Source of the DNA: CAZLYX01 sp964563885
GTDB lineage: Bacteria; Pseudomonadota; Gammaproteobacteria; Burkholderiales; Neisseriaceae
NCBI GenBank assembly: GCA_964563885.1
Contig: CAZLYX010000031.1
Span: 1 to 23,451, forward strand
Reading direction: 5' to 3'
Length of the DNA stretch: 23,451 bases
Positions 6,699 through 14,649 of this stretch are shown here, piece by piece (position 1 is the stretch's first letter; each line of letters begins with the position of its first letter). The notes beneath the pieces are model-generated. The model worked only from the letters and a program-made list of their open reading frames with translations. It had not been told where the DNA came from and did no database searches. The translations under genes and the position numbers were made by a program.

Positions 6699-7904
6699 AT
6701 GGAAAATGAAATCTGGATGTGGTTATTGCCTATTATCTTGCTGCCCGTGTTTTTTGCAATGGGCTGGTTTGCGGCGCGTGTCGACATGAAATCAGTTTTG
6801 AAACATGCCAAATCAGTGCCAGTTGGTTTTTATAAAAGCTTAGATGCCTTGGTAGATCGAAACACGGGTAAAGCCGCGCGCTTATTAGCTGAAGTGAGCG
6901 ACCAACGCCCTGATTCTTATGATTTATCCTTAACCTTGGGTAAACTCTATCGCCAACGCGGCGAAAATGATCGCGCCATTCACATGCACCGCGCCCTGCT
7001 TGATTCGCCTGATACGGTGGGCGACAAACGTGAGCGTGTGTTGTATGAGTTGGGTCAAAACTATCAAAGTGCTGGTTTAGTAGACCGAGCTGAACAGATT
7101 TTTCTGAGTTTACACGATGGCAATATGGCCAAAGAAGCGCGCCAAGTTTTGCTGAACATTTACCAACAAGATAGAGATTGGGAAAAAGCCATCTCCACTG
7201 CCCAATTGCTAAGCCATGATGAACAAACTTACCAGTTTGAGATTGCCCAGTTTTATTGTGAGCTTGCACAGGCAGCATTATTCAAATCTCAATTTGACCA
7301 AGCACGTATGTATATTGAGAAAGCGTTAGCCGCCAATAAAAAATGTACGCGTGCCAATATGATTTTGGGCGACTTGGAGCAAAAGCAAGAGCATTATGCC
7401 GCTGCAATTGAAGCTTATGCCGCTATCGAAAAGCAAAACCATGCTTATTTAAGCATGGTGGGCGAACGTTTATATGATGCCTACGATGCTTTAGGCAAGC
7501 CACAAGAAGGCTTAAACGTATTAATAGGCTATGTACAAACTTTCCCGCAGCTTGATCTCATTAATGTGGTTTACGACAAGTCTTTGCTTTTACATGGCGA
7601 ACAAAAAGCCAATCAAACTGCAATAGAGTTAGTGCGCCAAAAGCCTGATTTAGCTGGCGTATATCGCTTATTGGGCCTGCAAATATCTGATATGAATCCT
7701 GCTTGGAAAAGCGATGTAGACATGATGCGCACAGTAATGAGCCGNNNNNNNNNNNNNNNNNNNNNNNNNNNNNNNNNNNNNNNNNNNNNNNNNNNNNNNN
7801 NNNNNNNNNNNNNNNNNNNNNNNNNNNNNNNNNNNNNNNNNNNNTTTAAAGGCTACCTGAAACATTTGATTAATTCCTTAGCTCAACATAAAAGTGTGCA
7901 ATGA
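6699..7904 (+). CDS. lapB: LPS assembly TPR protein LapB (YciM), interrupted by an assembly gap
   Basis: An inner-membrane-anchored TPR protein. In E. coli LapB directs FtsH to degrade LpxC and so limits LPS synthesis. The N-terminal membrane segment (about residues 7-24, ending GWFAARVD) and the following repeats (from SLDALVDRNTGKAARLLAEV) are characteristic. The sequence is known for about 348 residues, then 100 N, then 19 codons ending at TGA. The family's C-terminal rubredoxin-like zinc domain with two CxxC motifs falls in the gap and cannot be seen. Whether the final 19 codons are in frame with lapB is unknown, because 100 N is a conventional filler length. AAGGA precedes the start, and the stop overlaps the next ATG (ATGA). 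Confidence 0.88.
   Translation: MENEIWMWLLPIILLPVFFAMGWFAARVDMKSVLKHAKSVPVGFYKSLDALVDRNTGKAARLLAEVSDQRPDSYDLSLTLGKLYRQRGENDRAIHMHRALLDSPDTVGDKRERVLYELGQNYQSAGLVDRAEQIFLSLHDGNMAKEARQVLLNIYQQDRDWEKAISTAQLLSHDEQTYQFEIAQFYCELAQAALFKSQFDQARMYIEKALAANKKCTRANMILGDLEQKQEHYAAAIEAYAAIEKQNHAYLSMVGERLYDAYDALGKPQEGLNVLIGYVQTFPQLDLINVVYDKSLLLHGEQKANQTAIELVRQKPDLAGVYRLLGLQISDMNPAWKSDVDMMRTVMSXXXXXXXXXXXXXXXXXXXXXXXXXXXXXXXXXXFKGYLKHLINSLAQHKSVQ
7745..7844. other. Assembly gap of 100 N within lapB
   Basis: Exactly 100 N, the usual placeholder for an unknown distance. An exact uptake sequence begins five bases after the gap. Reading frame and length across the gap are not determined. Confidence 0.99.
7850..7861 (+). 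repeat. Uptake sequence at the gap edge, inside the lapB 3' end
   Basis: Exact AGGCTACCTGAA, read as part of KGYLK in the frame ending at the presumed lapB stop. An inverted partner could lie in the unsequenced gap. Confidence 0.85.
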
Positions 7905-8350
7905 ATATCCATATTAAGCCGTTCTCAAACCTCACTGTTGCTGAACTTTATGCTGTTTTACGCTTACGCAGCGAAGTATTTATGTTTGAGCAACAATGTT
8001 TTTATCAAGATTTAGACAACCAAGATCAACACGCCGAGCATATCTTATTGATGCATCCCGATACTGATACGCTTGTTGCTTATGCCCGCACATTCGCACC
8101 TAATCCTCAAAACCCGCACGCGCGCATTGGTCGAGTGATTGTGGCAGCAGAATTTCGTAGCCAGCAAATTGCACGTCAGTTAATGAAAATCGCTATCCAG
8201 CATTTGTGTCAACAATACGGCGACAACCTTATCATCGACATCTCAGCCCAATCCTATCTTTGCCAATTTTACCAATCGCTTGGTTTTGAAATTCGCTCAC
8301 CTGAATACATGGAAGTTGGCATACCGCATTGCGACATGCGTCTCACCTAA
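7901..8350 (+). CDS. elaA: ElaA-family GNAT N-acetyltransferase
   Basis: A 149-residue GNAT acetyltransferase that resembles E. coli ElaA along its length: the LYAVLRLRSEVFMFEQ start, YQDLDNQD, the core strand IGRVIVAAEFR followed by the acetyl-CoA loop region SQQIARQLM, ISAQSYLCQFYQSLGF, and the terminal GIPHCDM. The substrate is unknown. Its ATG overlaps the presumed lapB stop by four bases, so it is translationally coupled in the lapA-lapB run. The overlap also suggests that the frame after the gap is the true lapB end. Confidence 0.9.
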   Translation: MNIHIKPFSNLTVAELYAVLRLRSEVFMFEQQCFYQDLDNQDQHAEHILLMHPDTDTLVAYARTFAPNPQNPHARIGRVIVAAEFRSQQIARQLMKIAIQHLCQQYGDNLIIDISAQSYLCQFYQSLGFEIRSPEYMEVGIPHCDMRLT

Positions 8351-8370
8351 ATTCTTTTCAAGGATGCCCT

Positions 8371-8868
8371 ATGCAACTGATCAGCCCCCAACAACTCGCC
8401 GCTGAAACCAGCCCAGAAGATTTACTTTATGCACTCATGGATGTTTATTTAGACTTTATTGAGCAACACGGCGATACGGCATTAGAGCGTTTCAACGACG
8501 AACAACACACCCTGCTTGCTTATTGTTATCTTGATAGCCAAGTACAAGAAGGCGGCTTTGTACAGCTTATTGCTGCTGGTTATGGTGACTATATTTTTGC
8601 CAACCCTGTGGCCGATAGTTTACGCCGCTGGCGCATCAAACCCACGCCCAAAATCATCGAACAAGCAGCAGCGCTTTACGCCAAATATGGCACCAAAATT
8701 GAAGCGTTGGCCGAAGAAGGTAACAGCGTGGAAGTGATACGAGAATTGGTCAATGATTTTGAAGAACTAGATGCTGAATATTATGAGGTTGCCGAAGAAG
8801 ACATGGCCACTGCTGCAGAATATGTCCGTGGCGATATGACCAAGTTCACAGAAGTTGCCAATGCCTAA
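8371..8868 (+). CDS. DMP19-like acidic protein (DUF4375), possible DNA mimic
   Basis: A 165-residue protein that I recognise as the DMP19/DUF4375 family. The Neisseria meningitidis member DMP19 is a dimeric DNA-mimic protein that binds the transcription factor NHTF and keeps it off DNA. I count 32 Asp plus Glu against 11 Lys plus Arg, with acidic clusters in the C-terminal third (NDFEELDAE, VAEEDMA). This suits DNA mimicry. The start at 8371 is chosen because AAGGA lies six bases upstream; the frame is open to 8329, but that part overlaps elaA. It is the last gene of the lapA-lapB-elaA run. The family name is from memory; its target here is unknown. Confidence 0.75.
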   Translation: MQLISPQQLAAETSPEDLLYALMDVYLDFIEQHGDTALERFNDEQHTLLAYCYLDSQVQEGGFVQLIAAGYGDYIFANPVADSLRRWRIKPTPKIIEQAAALYAKYGTKIEALAEEGNSVEVIRELVNDFEELDAEYYEVAEEDMATAAEYVRGDMTKFTEVANA

Positions 8869-8950
8869 GTGCTGCTTAGAGATTACTTAAAACCTGTTTG
8901 ATACACTATTCTAAGCTGCCAACATGAAACTTATGCCTAAATAGTCTTAC

Positions 8951-8980
8951 AGCTAGCCTTAATTGCCACAAAGGCTAGCT
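8951..8980 (+). terminator. Perfect 10-base-arm hairpin between the DMP19-like gene and pyrF
   Basis: AGCTAGCCTT at 8951-8960 and AAGGCTAGCT at 8971-8980 are exact reverse complements around a 10-base loop. No T tract follows. It resembles but does not match the local uptake sequence. It may end the lapA operon or act in the pyrF leader. Confidence 0.45.
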
Positions 8981-9007
8981 TAAACGTTTGCCTAATAGAA
9001 AGTCTTT

Positions 9008-9745
9008 ATGAACCCCTTAATCGCTGATTTCAACCAAACCGAACAACGAACACCCGTGATTGTAGCGCTAGACTTTGCTGATACCGACAGCACTTTAACA
9101 TTTGTGCGTCAGCTAGATCCAAGCTTATGCCAATTAAAAATCGGTAAAGAATTATTCACCGCCACTGGCCGCAACTTGGCAGAAAGCTTGATTGGCCAAG
9201 GTTTTAAACTATTTTTAGATTTGAAATATCATGATATTCCCAATACGGTAGCCCAAGCCTGCAAAGTGGCCGCCGATATGGGTGTGTGGATGGTAGACAT
9301 GCATACTTCGGGTGGCCGTCGCATGATGGAAGCTGCCGCAGAAGCCGTTGCTAATTATAGCCATCAGCCACTGCTCATCGGTGTTACCGTGCTCACCAGT
9401 ATGGAACAAAATGATCTGGTTGAAATTGGGCTAAACTATCCGATTGAAGAATTGGTGTTGCGCTGGGCAAGGCTAGCACAAAGTAGCGGTCTTGATGGCG
9501 TGGTCTGTTCTGCTCATGAAGCAACACCACTGCGAGAAAGTCTGGGTAACGATTTTGTGTTGGTTACCCCTGGCATTCGCTTAGATATTGCTGGCAATCA
9601 AGATGATCAGCGCCGCATCATGACCCCCGCGCAAGCATTAAACGCTGGCTCAACGTATTTAGTTATGGGTCGGCCGATTACACAAGCTGCTGATCCAATT
9701 TCAGTCTTGCGTGAAGTCAACAACTTAGCCAACATATTGGCATAA
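9008..9745 (+). CDS. pyrF: Orotidine 5'-phosphate decarboxylase
   Basis: Converts OMP to UMP, the last step of de novo pyrimidine synthesis. At 245 residues it is a normal type 1 enzyme. The catalytic set is visible: Asp22 in ALDFAD, Lys44 in LKIGKELF, and the Asp71-Lys73-Asp76 motif in DLKYHDIPNTV. The phosphate-binding parts TPGIR and YLVMGRPIT are near the end. The ribosome binding site is weak (GAAAG). pyrF close to lapB is a conserved arrangement in proteobacteria. An uptake sequence follows the stop, and hldA starts 64 bases on. Confidence 0.96.
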   Translation: MNPLIADFNQTEQRTPVIVALDFADTDSTLTFVRQLDPSLCQLKIGKELFTATGRNLAESLIGQGFKLFLDLKYHDIPNTVAQACKVAADMGVWMVDMHTSGGRRMMEAAAEAVANYSHQPLLIGVTVLTSMEQNDLVEIGLNYPIEELVLRWARLAQSSGLDGVVCSAHEATPLRESLGNDFVLVTPGIRLDIAGNQDDQRRIMTPAQALNAGSTYLVMGRPITQAADPISVLREVNNLANILA

Positions 9746-9749
9746 TGTT

Positions 9750-9787
9750 TTCAGGTAGCCTCATCAATATTGGTTATCAATAACCAA
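9750..9787 (+). repeat. Uptake sequence and small hairpin between pyrF and hldA
   Basis: TTCAGGTAGCCT at 9750-9761 is a single minus-oriented uptake sequence without an inverted partner. Just after it TTGGTTA (9770-9776), TCAA, TAACCAA (9781-9787) form a seven-pair stem with a four-base loop, in the leader of hldA. No T tract follows. Confidence 0.6.
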
Positions 9788-9809
9788 CTTAAATAAACGG
9801 AACCTCAAG

Positions 9810-10763
9810 ATGTTTTCAAATATCCCACCTGCACAATTAAAAACCCGACTCAATCAAGCCCGCGTGTTGGTGGTGGGCGATGTGATGCTCGATCGCTATT
9901 GGTTTGGCGATGTCTCACGCATTTCACCAGAAGCACCTGTACCAGTAGCAAAAATTGATACAGCCGACCAGCGTGCTGGCGGTGCCGCCAACGTAGCGCG
10001 TAATATTGTGTCGCTGGGCGGCCAAGCTACAATTTTATCGGTAACGGGCGATGATGAAGCTGCTGATAGTCTACAAATGCTGATGGACCAATGGGGTATT
10101 CATGCTTTTTTTAAACGCGACCCAGCCATCAAGACCACAGTAAAATTACGCGTAGTTGCCCGCAATCAACAATTGATTCGCTTAGATTTTGAAGACACGC
10201 CCTGCCACGAAGTGCTTGCGGCTATTAAAACTGATTATCGCCAAATGTTGCCCAACTATGATGTGGTGATTTTGTCTGACTATGGCAAAGGCGGCCTCAC
10301 TCATGTGGCCGAAATGATTGATTGGGCCCGCGAAGCGGGCAAACCAGTTTTGGTTGACCCTAAAGGCGATGATTATGAAAAATACGCTGGTGCCACCCTA
10401 CTCACCCCCAACCGCGCCGAGTTTAAAGAAGTGGCAGGTAGCTGGAAAAGTGAAGAGGAGCTGACCAACAAAGCTCAAGCTTTACGTCGTCATTTAAATT
10501 TAGAAGCCCTGTTGCTTACCCGCAGTGAAGAAGGGATGTCGCTCTATCGCGATGGTGAGCTACATCATCAGCCCACACACGCACAAGAGGTGTTTGATGT
10601 TTCTGGTGCTGGCGACACGGTTATCGGCTGTATGGGTGTGGGTTTGGCTGCTGGCTATTCGCTACCTGAAGCCATGTATTTGGCTAATACCGCAGCGGGC
10701 GTAGTAGTAGCAAAAGTGGGCACAGCCGTGTGTTCATTTGAAGAGCTAGTCTCTGAATTGTAA
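9810..10763 (+). CDS. hldA: D-glycero-beta-D-manno-heptose-7-phosphate kinase
   Basis: A PfkB-family sugar kinase that phosphorylates heptose 7-phosphate at C1 in the ADP-heptose pathway for LPS core synthesis. Typical segments are VVGDVMLDRYWFGDVSRISP, AGGAANVARNI, VILSDYGKGGL, VDPKGDDY, and the PfkB signature DVSGAGDTVIG with the catalytic base Asp269. At 317 residues it ends after the kinase domain. The adenylyltransferase domain of the fused HldE protein is absent, so a separate hldC must exist elsewhere. CGGAAC precedes the start. hldD lies downstream after one intervening gene. Confidence 0.94.
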   Translation: MFSNIPPAQLKTRLNQARVLVVGDVMLDRYWFGDVSRISPEAPVPVAKIDTADQRAGGAANVARNIVSLGGQATILSVTGDDEAADSLQMLMDQWGIHAFFKRDPAIKTTVKLRVVARNQQLIRLDFEDTPCHEVLAAIKTDYRQMLPNYDVVILSDYGKGGLTHVAEMIDWAREAGKPVLVDPKGDDYEKYAGATLLTPNRAEFKEVAGSWKSEEELTNKAQALRRHLNLEALLLTRSEEGMSLYRDGELHHQPTHAQEVFDVSGAGDTVIGCMGVGLAAGYSLPEAMYLANTAAGVVVAKVGTAVCSFEELVSEL

Positions 10764-10864
10764 GGCTGCCTTAAAAATATTAACACTGAGCCGCTAATAA
10801 ACTAACCAGCACTCGATAACATATACAAACAAGTTGCTTTACCTTCAATAATTGAGGAGCATGA

Positions 10865-11212
10865 ATGCCGCACTTACAACTAGAGTACTCAGATAATCTC
10901 AGCATAGACACCCAACCGCTGCTTGCCGCGTTACATCAAACTCTATGCCAAAGCGGCGTATTTAGCCCTGTGAACATTAAATGTCGCGCCCGTGCTTGTG
11001 CAAATTATTATTGCGACACACACTGCCCTGCTTTCGCCCACATTACTTTATCCATCATCAGCGGACGGGACGCCACAGTTAAACACGCAATCACCACCGC
11101 ATTGCTGGCAACACTGCAAGCCCATTTTCGTGATGCGCCTGCGGGCACACAAATGAGCGTAGACTTACGCGATATGCAAAGCGAATGGTATGCCAAAGTA
11201 ACCGCCACATAA
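10865..11212 (+). CDS. Orphan 5-carboxymethyl-2-hydroxymuconate isomerase-like tautomerase
   Basis: A 115-residue protein that begins MPHLQLEYSDNL, the hallmark of the CHMI (HpaF/HpcD) branch of the tautomerase superfamily, where the proline after the removed Met is the catalytic base. AGGAG with a five-base spacer fixes the ATG at 10865 rather than the out-of-frame ATG at 10861. The usual pathway for this enzyme, homoprotocatechuate breakdown, is not represented nearby; the gene sits between hldA and hldD, so its substrate is uncertain. A cluster of cysteines (Cys40, 45, 50 and 54, plus His53) lies where E. coli HpcD, as I recall it, has none. I am fairly sure of the fold family but not of the reaction. 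Confidence 0.78.
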   Translation: MPHLQLEYSDNLSIDTQPLLAALHQTLCQSGVFSPVNIKCRARACANYYCDTHCPAFAHITLSIISGRDATVKHAITTALLATLQAHFRDAPAGTQMSVDLRDMQSEWYAKVTAT

Positions 11213-11249
11213 AATATACTCTTAGGCAGCGCACCATACTGAATCTAAA

Positions 11250-11301
11250 AGGTTACCTGAAAACAATTGCTCACTTAAAAAACAATATGTTCAGGTAGCC
11301 T
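11250..11301 (+). repeat. Inverted uptake-sequence pair before hldD
   Basis: A one-mismatch copy AGGTTACCTGAA at 11250-11261 faces an exact TTCAGGTAGCCT at 11290-11301 with a 28-base loop. It follows the tautomerase gene by 37 bases and precedes the hldD ATG by 21 bases. It could end the upstream transcript, but the long loop and the lack of a T tract make it a weak terminator. Confidence 0.6.
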
Positions 11302-11322
11302 CAACTTAAAGAAAGAAAAGCC

Positions 11323-12324
11323 ATGACCATCATCGTCACGGGTGCCGCCGGTTTTATCGGCAGCAACATTATTAAAGCCCTAAATACACGTGGCATCACC
11401 GATATTATTGCCGTTGATAACCTGAGCCGCAGCGAAAAATTTAAAAATTTAACCGAATGCGAAATCTCACATTATCTTGATAAGCACGAATTTATCCGCC
11501 AACTGCGTGAGCATGCCCTTCCTTATGAAGAGATAAAAGCGGTGTTTCACGATGGCGCTTGTTCAGACACCATGAATCACGATGGTTTATACATGATGGA
11601 CAACAACTATCAATACAGTGTTGATGTACTCGATTGGTGTCAAGATGAGCGCATTCCTTTTATTTACGCTTCCAGCGCAGCTGTATATGGCAAAGGCGAA
11701 ATTTTCCGCGAAGAACGCGAATTAGAAAAACCGCTCAATATTTACGGTTATTCTAAATTTTTGTTTGACCAAGTTGTGCGCCGCTACATGCAAGCTGGCC
11801 TCACCGCGCAAGTAGTAGGCTTTCGCTATTTCAACGTTTATGGTCAACACGAACAACATAAAGAGCGCATGGCATCGGTGGCTTTTCACCATTTTCATCA
11901 ATACCGTGAACATGGCTACGTTAATTTATTTGGCAGCAACGATGGCTATGACAACGGCGAACAAAGCCGTGACTTTGTTAGCGTAGAAGACGTGGTTAAA
12001 GTAAACCTATTCTTCCTTGACAACCCTAAGCTAAACGGCATTTTCAATTTAGGAACAGGCCGCAGCCAACCATTTAACGATTTAGCCGCCGCCACGGTAA
12101 ACGCCTGTCGCGTAGCTGAAGGAGAATCTGCTTTAAGCTTGCAAGAATTGGTCGCCCAAAACCTTATCCGCTACACAGCTTTCCCTGATGCGCTCAAAGG
12201 CAAATATCAAAGTTTTACCCAAGCCGATATTTCACGTTTACGTGAGGCGGGTTATGACGAAGACTTCTTAAATGTAGACGAGGGCGTAAGCCGTTATGTA
12301 CACTGGATGCTCAATAATTTATAA
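11323..12324 (+). CDS. hldD: ADP-L-glycero-D-manno-heptose 6-epimerase
   Basis: An extended short-chain dehydrogenase-type epimerase that makes ADP-L-glycero-D-manno-heptose, the donor used by WaaF. The NADP-binding motif GAAGFIG is at residues 7-13; the family segments DGACSDTM and YASSAAVYGKG follow. The catalytic Tyr141 and Lys145 (YGYSK) are present, and RYFNVYGQHE and NLGTGRSQPFNDLA complete the pattern. The 333-residue length is normal. With hldA it forms part of the heptose route. A purine-rich stretch (AAAGAAAG) precedes the ATG. Confidence 0.97.
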   Translation: MTIIVTGAAGFIGSNIIKALNTRGITDIIAVDNLSRSEKFKNLTECEISHYLDKHEFIRQLREHALPYEEIKAVFHDGACSDTMNHDGLYMMDNNYQYSVDVLDWCQDERIPFIYASSAAVYGKGEIFREERELEKPLNIYGYSKFLFDQVVRRYMQAGLTAQVVGFRYFNVYGQHEQHKERMASVAFHHFHQYREHGYVNLFGSNDGYDNGEQSRDFVSVEDVVKVNLFFLDNPKLNGIFNLGTGRSQPFNDLAAATVNACRVAEGESALSLQELVAQNLIRYTAFPDALKGKYQSFTQADISRLREAGYDEDFLNVDEGVSRYVHWMLNNL

Positions 12325-12361
12325 GCTGGTTTCAAAAGCACCTATCAACAGGAGAACCTAG

Positions 12362-12859
12362 ATGAATGAAATTTTTAACTTTGCCACTGCCGATTTAATC
12401 GACATCGCGCCCGATACCCCTTCTTGCGAAATTCAATTTAGCAGCTTTGGTCGACGCCCACGTTTTTGTGGTCGTATCCGCACCGTGCAGTGCCACCGCG
12501 ATAATGGTTTAATTAAGCAGTTGATGAACACTCCTTCTGAAGGCGAAGTATTGGTTATAGATGGCGGTGGTTCGCTTGCCAGCGCGTTAATGGGTGATCT
12601 TATTGCAGGCGCAGGTGCTAGCAATGGTTGGGCGGGCGCAGTGATTTTAGGTGCTATTCGCGACAGCGAAGCCATTGCATTGATGGATTTTGGCGTTAAA
12701 GCACTAGGCTGCAACCCGCGTAAAAGCGCAAAAGACAATGCAGGCGAAGTTGATGTAGAAGTATCATTTGGCGGGGTTACTTTCCGCGCTGGTGAATATT
12801 TATATAGCGATGAAGACGGTATTTTGGTTAGCGCTGACCAAATTAAAGCCAAGGATTAA
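12362..12859 (+). CDS. rraA: RraA-family protein (RNase E activity regulator or HMG aldolase-like)
   Basis: A 165-residue protein of the RraA/MenG-like family. In E. coli RraA binds RNase E and inhibits it; other members are metal-dependent 4-hydroxy-4-methyl-2-oxoglutarate aldolases. Seen here are VIDGGGSLASALMGDL, the NGWAGAVILGAIRD block with Arg100-Asp101 of the aldolase-type active site, and GCNPRKSAK. The sequence alone does not separate the two functions, but the compact length and absence of a catabolic context fit the RNase regulator. AGGAG lies seven bases before the start. The OsmC-family gene begins 3 bases after the stop, so the two are co-transcribed. Confidence 0.9.
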   Translation: MNEIFNFATADLIDIAPDTPSCEIQFSSFGRRPRFCGRIRTVQCHRDNGLIKQLMNTPSEGEVLVIDGGGSLASALMGDLIAGAGASNGWAGAVILGAIRDSEAIALMDFGVKALGCNPRKSAKDNAGEVDVEVSFGGVTFRAGEYLYSDEDGILVSADQIKAKD

Positions 12860-12862
12860 ATC

Positions 12863-13279
12863 ATGAAAATTACCTCACAATGGCTAGATGGTTATCGTTT
12901 TGTTGCCACTACTGAATCTGGGCACAGCGTAGTTATGGAAGGTACTGCCACTGAAGATGCCATAAAACGTGGCCCTAGCCCAATGGAAATGTTGCTATTG
13001 GGTTTGGCTGGCTGCTCCAGCATTGACATTGTCATGATTGCAGAAAAACAGCGTCAAGATATAGTCGATTGCCAAGCGACAGTAGAAGCCAAACGCGCCG
13101 ATAGCCCGCCCAAAGTTTTTACCGATATTCATATTCACTTTAAAGTATTGGGTCGCAATTTAAAACAAGAAACCATCGCCAAGGCGGTGAGCATGTCTGC
13201 TGAAAAATATTGCTCAGCTTCGATTATGTTGAGTAAAGCCGCCAACATTACACATAGTTTTGAAGTAGTAGAAGTGTAA
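12863..13279 (+). CDS. OsmC family protein
   Basis: A 138-residue protein of the OsmC/Ohr superfamily, which includes thiol-dependent peroxidases. The two conserved cysteines are present, Cys51 in LAGCSSID and Cys117 in KYCSAS, after the typical GPSPMEMLLLGLAGC. It fits the small YhfA-like OsmC branch better than Ohr. The peroxide or other substrate is not known. It follows rraA by 3 bases and ends before a strong hairpin. Confidence 0.9.
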   Translation: MKITSQWLDGYRFVATTESGHSVVMEGTATEDAIKRGPSPMEMLLLGLAGCSSIDIVMIAEKQRQDIVDCQATVEAKRADSPPKVFTDIHIHFKVLGRNLKQETIAKAVSMSAEKYCSASIMLSKAANITHSFEVVEV

Positions 13280-13306
13280 TCTTACTTTAATAAAATGATT
13301 CATAAC

Positions 13307-13359
13307 AAAGGCTACCTGAAAGGTTTAACGTTATTGGTTAATTCTTTCAGGTAGCCTTT
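13307..13359. terminator. Bidirectional terminator: 16-base-arm inverted uptake pair
   Basis: AAAGGCTACCTGAAAG at 13307-13322 and its exact reverse complement at 13344-13359 flank a 21-base loop. A residues on the left and T residues on the right give a U-rich end on both strands. It lies between the convergent osmC-family gene and rluB, 9 bases from the rluB stop. It contains two exact uptake sequences. Confidence 0.8.
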
Positions 13360-13368
13360 TAATGAATA

Positions 13369-14394
13369 TTAAATGTTCTCTTCGACTTTGGGCTTGCGAC
13401 GACGCTCACCTGGTAACAACATATCCGCCCATTTTACAATATTGGCCACTTCGGCTGGATTAAGTTCGTAAAACTGGCCACGTTTTAAACGGTTTGGTAA
13501 ACCTATTGGCCCGAAACCTACGCGCACCAAACGGCTAATGGTTAAATCTAAACTCTCAAAAATTCGGCGCACTTCACGGTTACGTCCTTCTTTCAACACC
13601 ACGTTATACCATTTGTTAACACCCTCACCGCCCTGCTCATAAATGCGCTCAACTTTGGCCAATCCATCGTCTAGCATAATGCCATCTTCAGTTAGCATTT
13701 TCATTTGCTCTGTGGTTAATTCACCCAACACACGCACAGCATACTCGCGCTCTACTTCAAAACTTGGATGGGCAAAGCGTTGTACGAGCTCACCCGAAGT
13801 GGTCAAAATCAACAAGCCGCTGGTATTAATATCTAACCGACCAATGGCAACCCAACGGCTGCTGGCAGCTTGCGGTAAACGGTCAAAAATACTCACGCGG
13901 CCTTGTGGATCATCACGAGAAACAATTTCACCTTCTTGTTTGTAATAAAGCAAAATACGCGGCAAGCGATCAGCCCATTTTAGATTAACGCTGTGCCCTT
14001 TCGCTAATACTTGGTCGCCAGGTGCCACCTTGTCACCTAGCTGCGCCACACGTCCATTCAACTTAATCATGCCTTGCGAAATCCATTCTTCCATTTCGCG
14101 GCGCGAACCCACACCAGAAGCTGCCAATGCTTTTTGCAAACGAACCGGCTCAAGAGTCTCGAATTTATCGCGCTTATCTTTTAAATCACGCACTTTTTCT
14201 TGAATCTTTAAGTTTGGCGCGCGCACAATGAGTTTTTTAGCACGATCAACGTGTTTCTTGGGGACAGCTTTTTCGTTTTCACTTTGCTTTTTAACGCTCA
14301 CTGCGCGTTTAGTTGATGTTTTTTTAGCAGCGGTTGGCTTTTTAGCGGGGCCGTCCCGAAACTCACGTTTACTGGTAGGTTGTTTGCTTTTCAC
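13369..14394 (-). CDS. rluB: 23S rRNA pseudouridine synthase RluB
   Basis: An RsuA-family enzyme that makes pseudouridine 2605 in 23S rRNA. It has an 80-residue lysine-rich N-terminal extension, likely disordered and RNA-binding. An S4 domain follows (about residues 83-128, VRLQKALAASGVGSRRE), then the catalytic domain with Asp188 in GRLDINTSGLLILT and the EGRNREVRR motif. The start codon is GTG (14392-14394), with AGGAG seven bases upstream. scpB lies upstream on the same strand after a 255-base gap, a pairing common in bacteria. Confidence 0.94.
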   Translation of the reverse strand: MKSKQPTSKREFRDGPAKKPTAAKKTSTKRAVSVKKQSENEKAVPKKHVDRAKKLIVRAPNLKIQEKVRDLKDKRDKFETLEPVRLQKALAASGVGSRREMEEWISQGMIKLNGRVAQLGDKVAPGDQVLAKGHSVNLKWADRLPRILLYYKQEGEIVSRDDPQGRVSIFDRLPQAASSRWVAIGRLDINTSGLLILTTSGELVQRFAHPSFEVEREYAVRVLGELTTEQMKMLTEDGIMLDDGLAKVERIYEQGGEGVNKWYNVVLKEGRNREVRRIFESLDLTISRLVRVGFGPIGLPNRLKRGQFYELNPAEVANIVKWADMLLPGERRRKPKVEENI

Positions 14395-14537
14395 AAGGGT
14401 TCTCCTAACGCATTTTCTAGAAATAGAAAACGGTTCTTCTGCGGCATTACGCGGCAGGTTGGGTTTAAAAATAAGGTTTAGTGATGGTTATTGTGTTAAA
14501 TAAAACATACAGATAATCAGAAAATAACAACAAATTT

Positions 14538-14543
14538 ATTATA
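14538..14543 (-). promoter_or_regulatory. Candidate -10 box for rluB
   Basis: TATAAT on the minus strand about 145 bases before the rluB GTG, in the AT-rich gap between scpB and rluB. I see no good -35 hexamer, so this is weak. The rest of that gap shows no gene or repeat. Confidence 0.25.
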
Positions 14544-14649
14544 CTGCCTCAAAGTTATGGTTGCTATTTATTGTAGTTAGATTGATTTTAAGTAGCTTAA
14601 TTACATACTTTTAATTTTGCCAAGATAAAATACCATTCAAAAATTAATT

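Noticed and set aside
6733..7278. A 181-codon minus-strand open frame
   Set aside because: It is antisense to lapB, which is clearly coding; composition and sequence are those of a shadow frame.
9810..10763. Truncated bifunctional hldE
   Set aside because: The protein ends cleanly after the kinase domain, no adenylyltransferase remnant follows, and monofunctional HldA is normal in this family.
12433..12852. A 139-codon minus-strand open frame
   Set aside because: It is antisense to rraA, whose family motifs are unmistakable.
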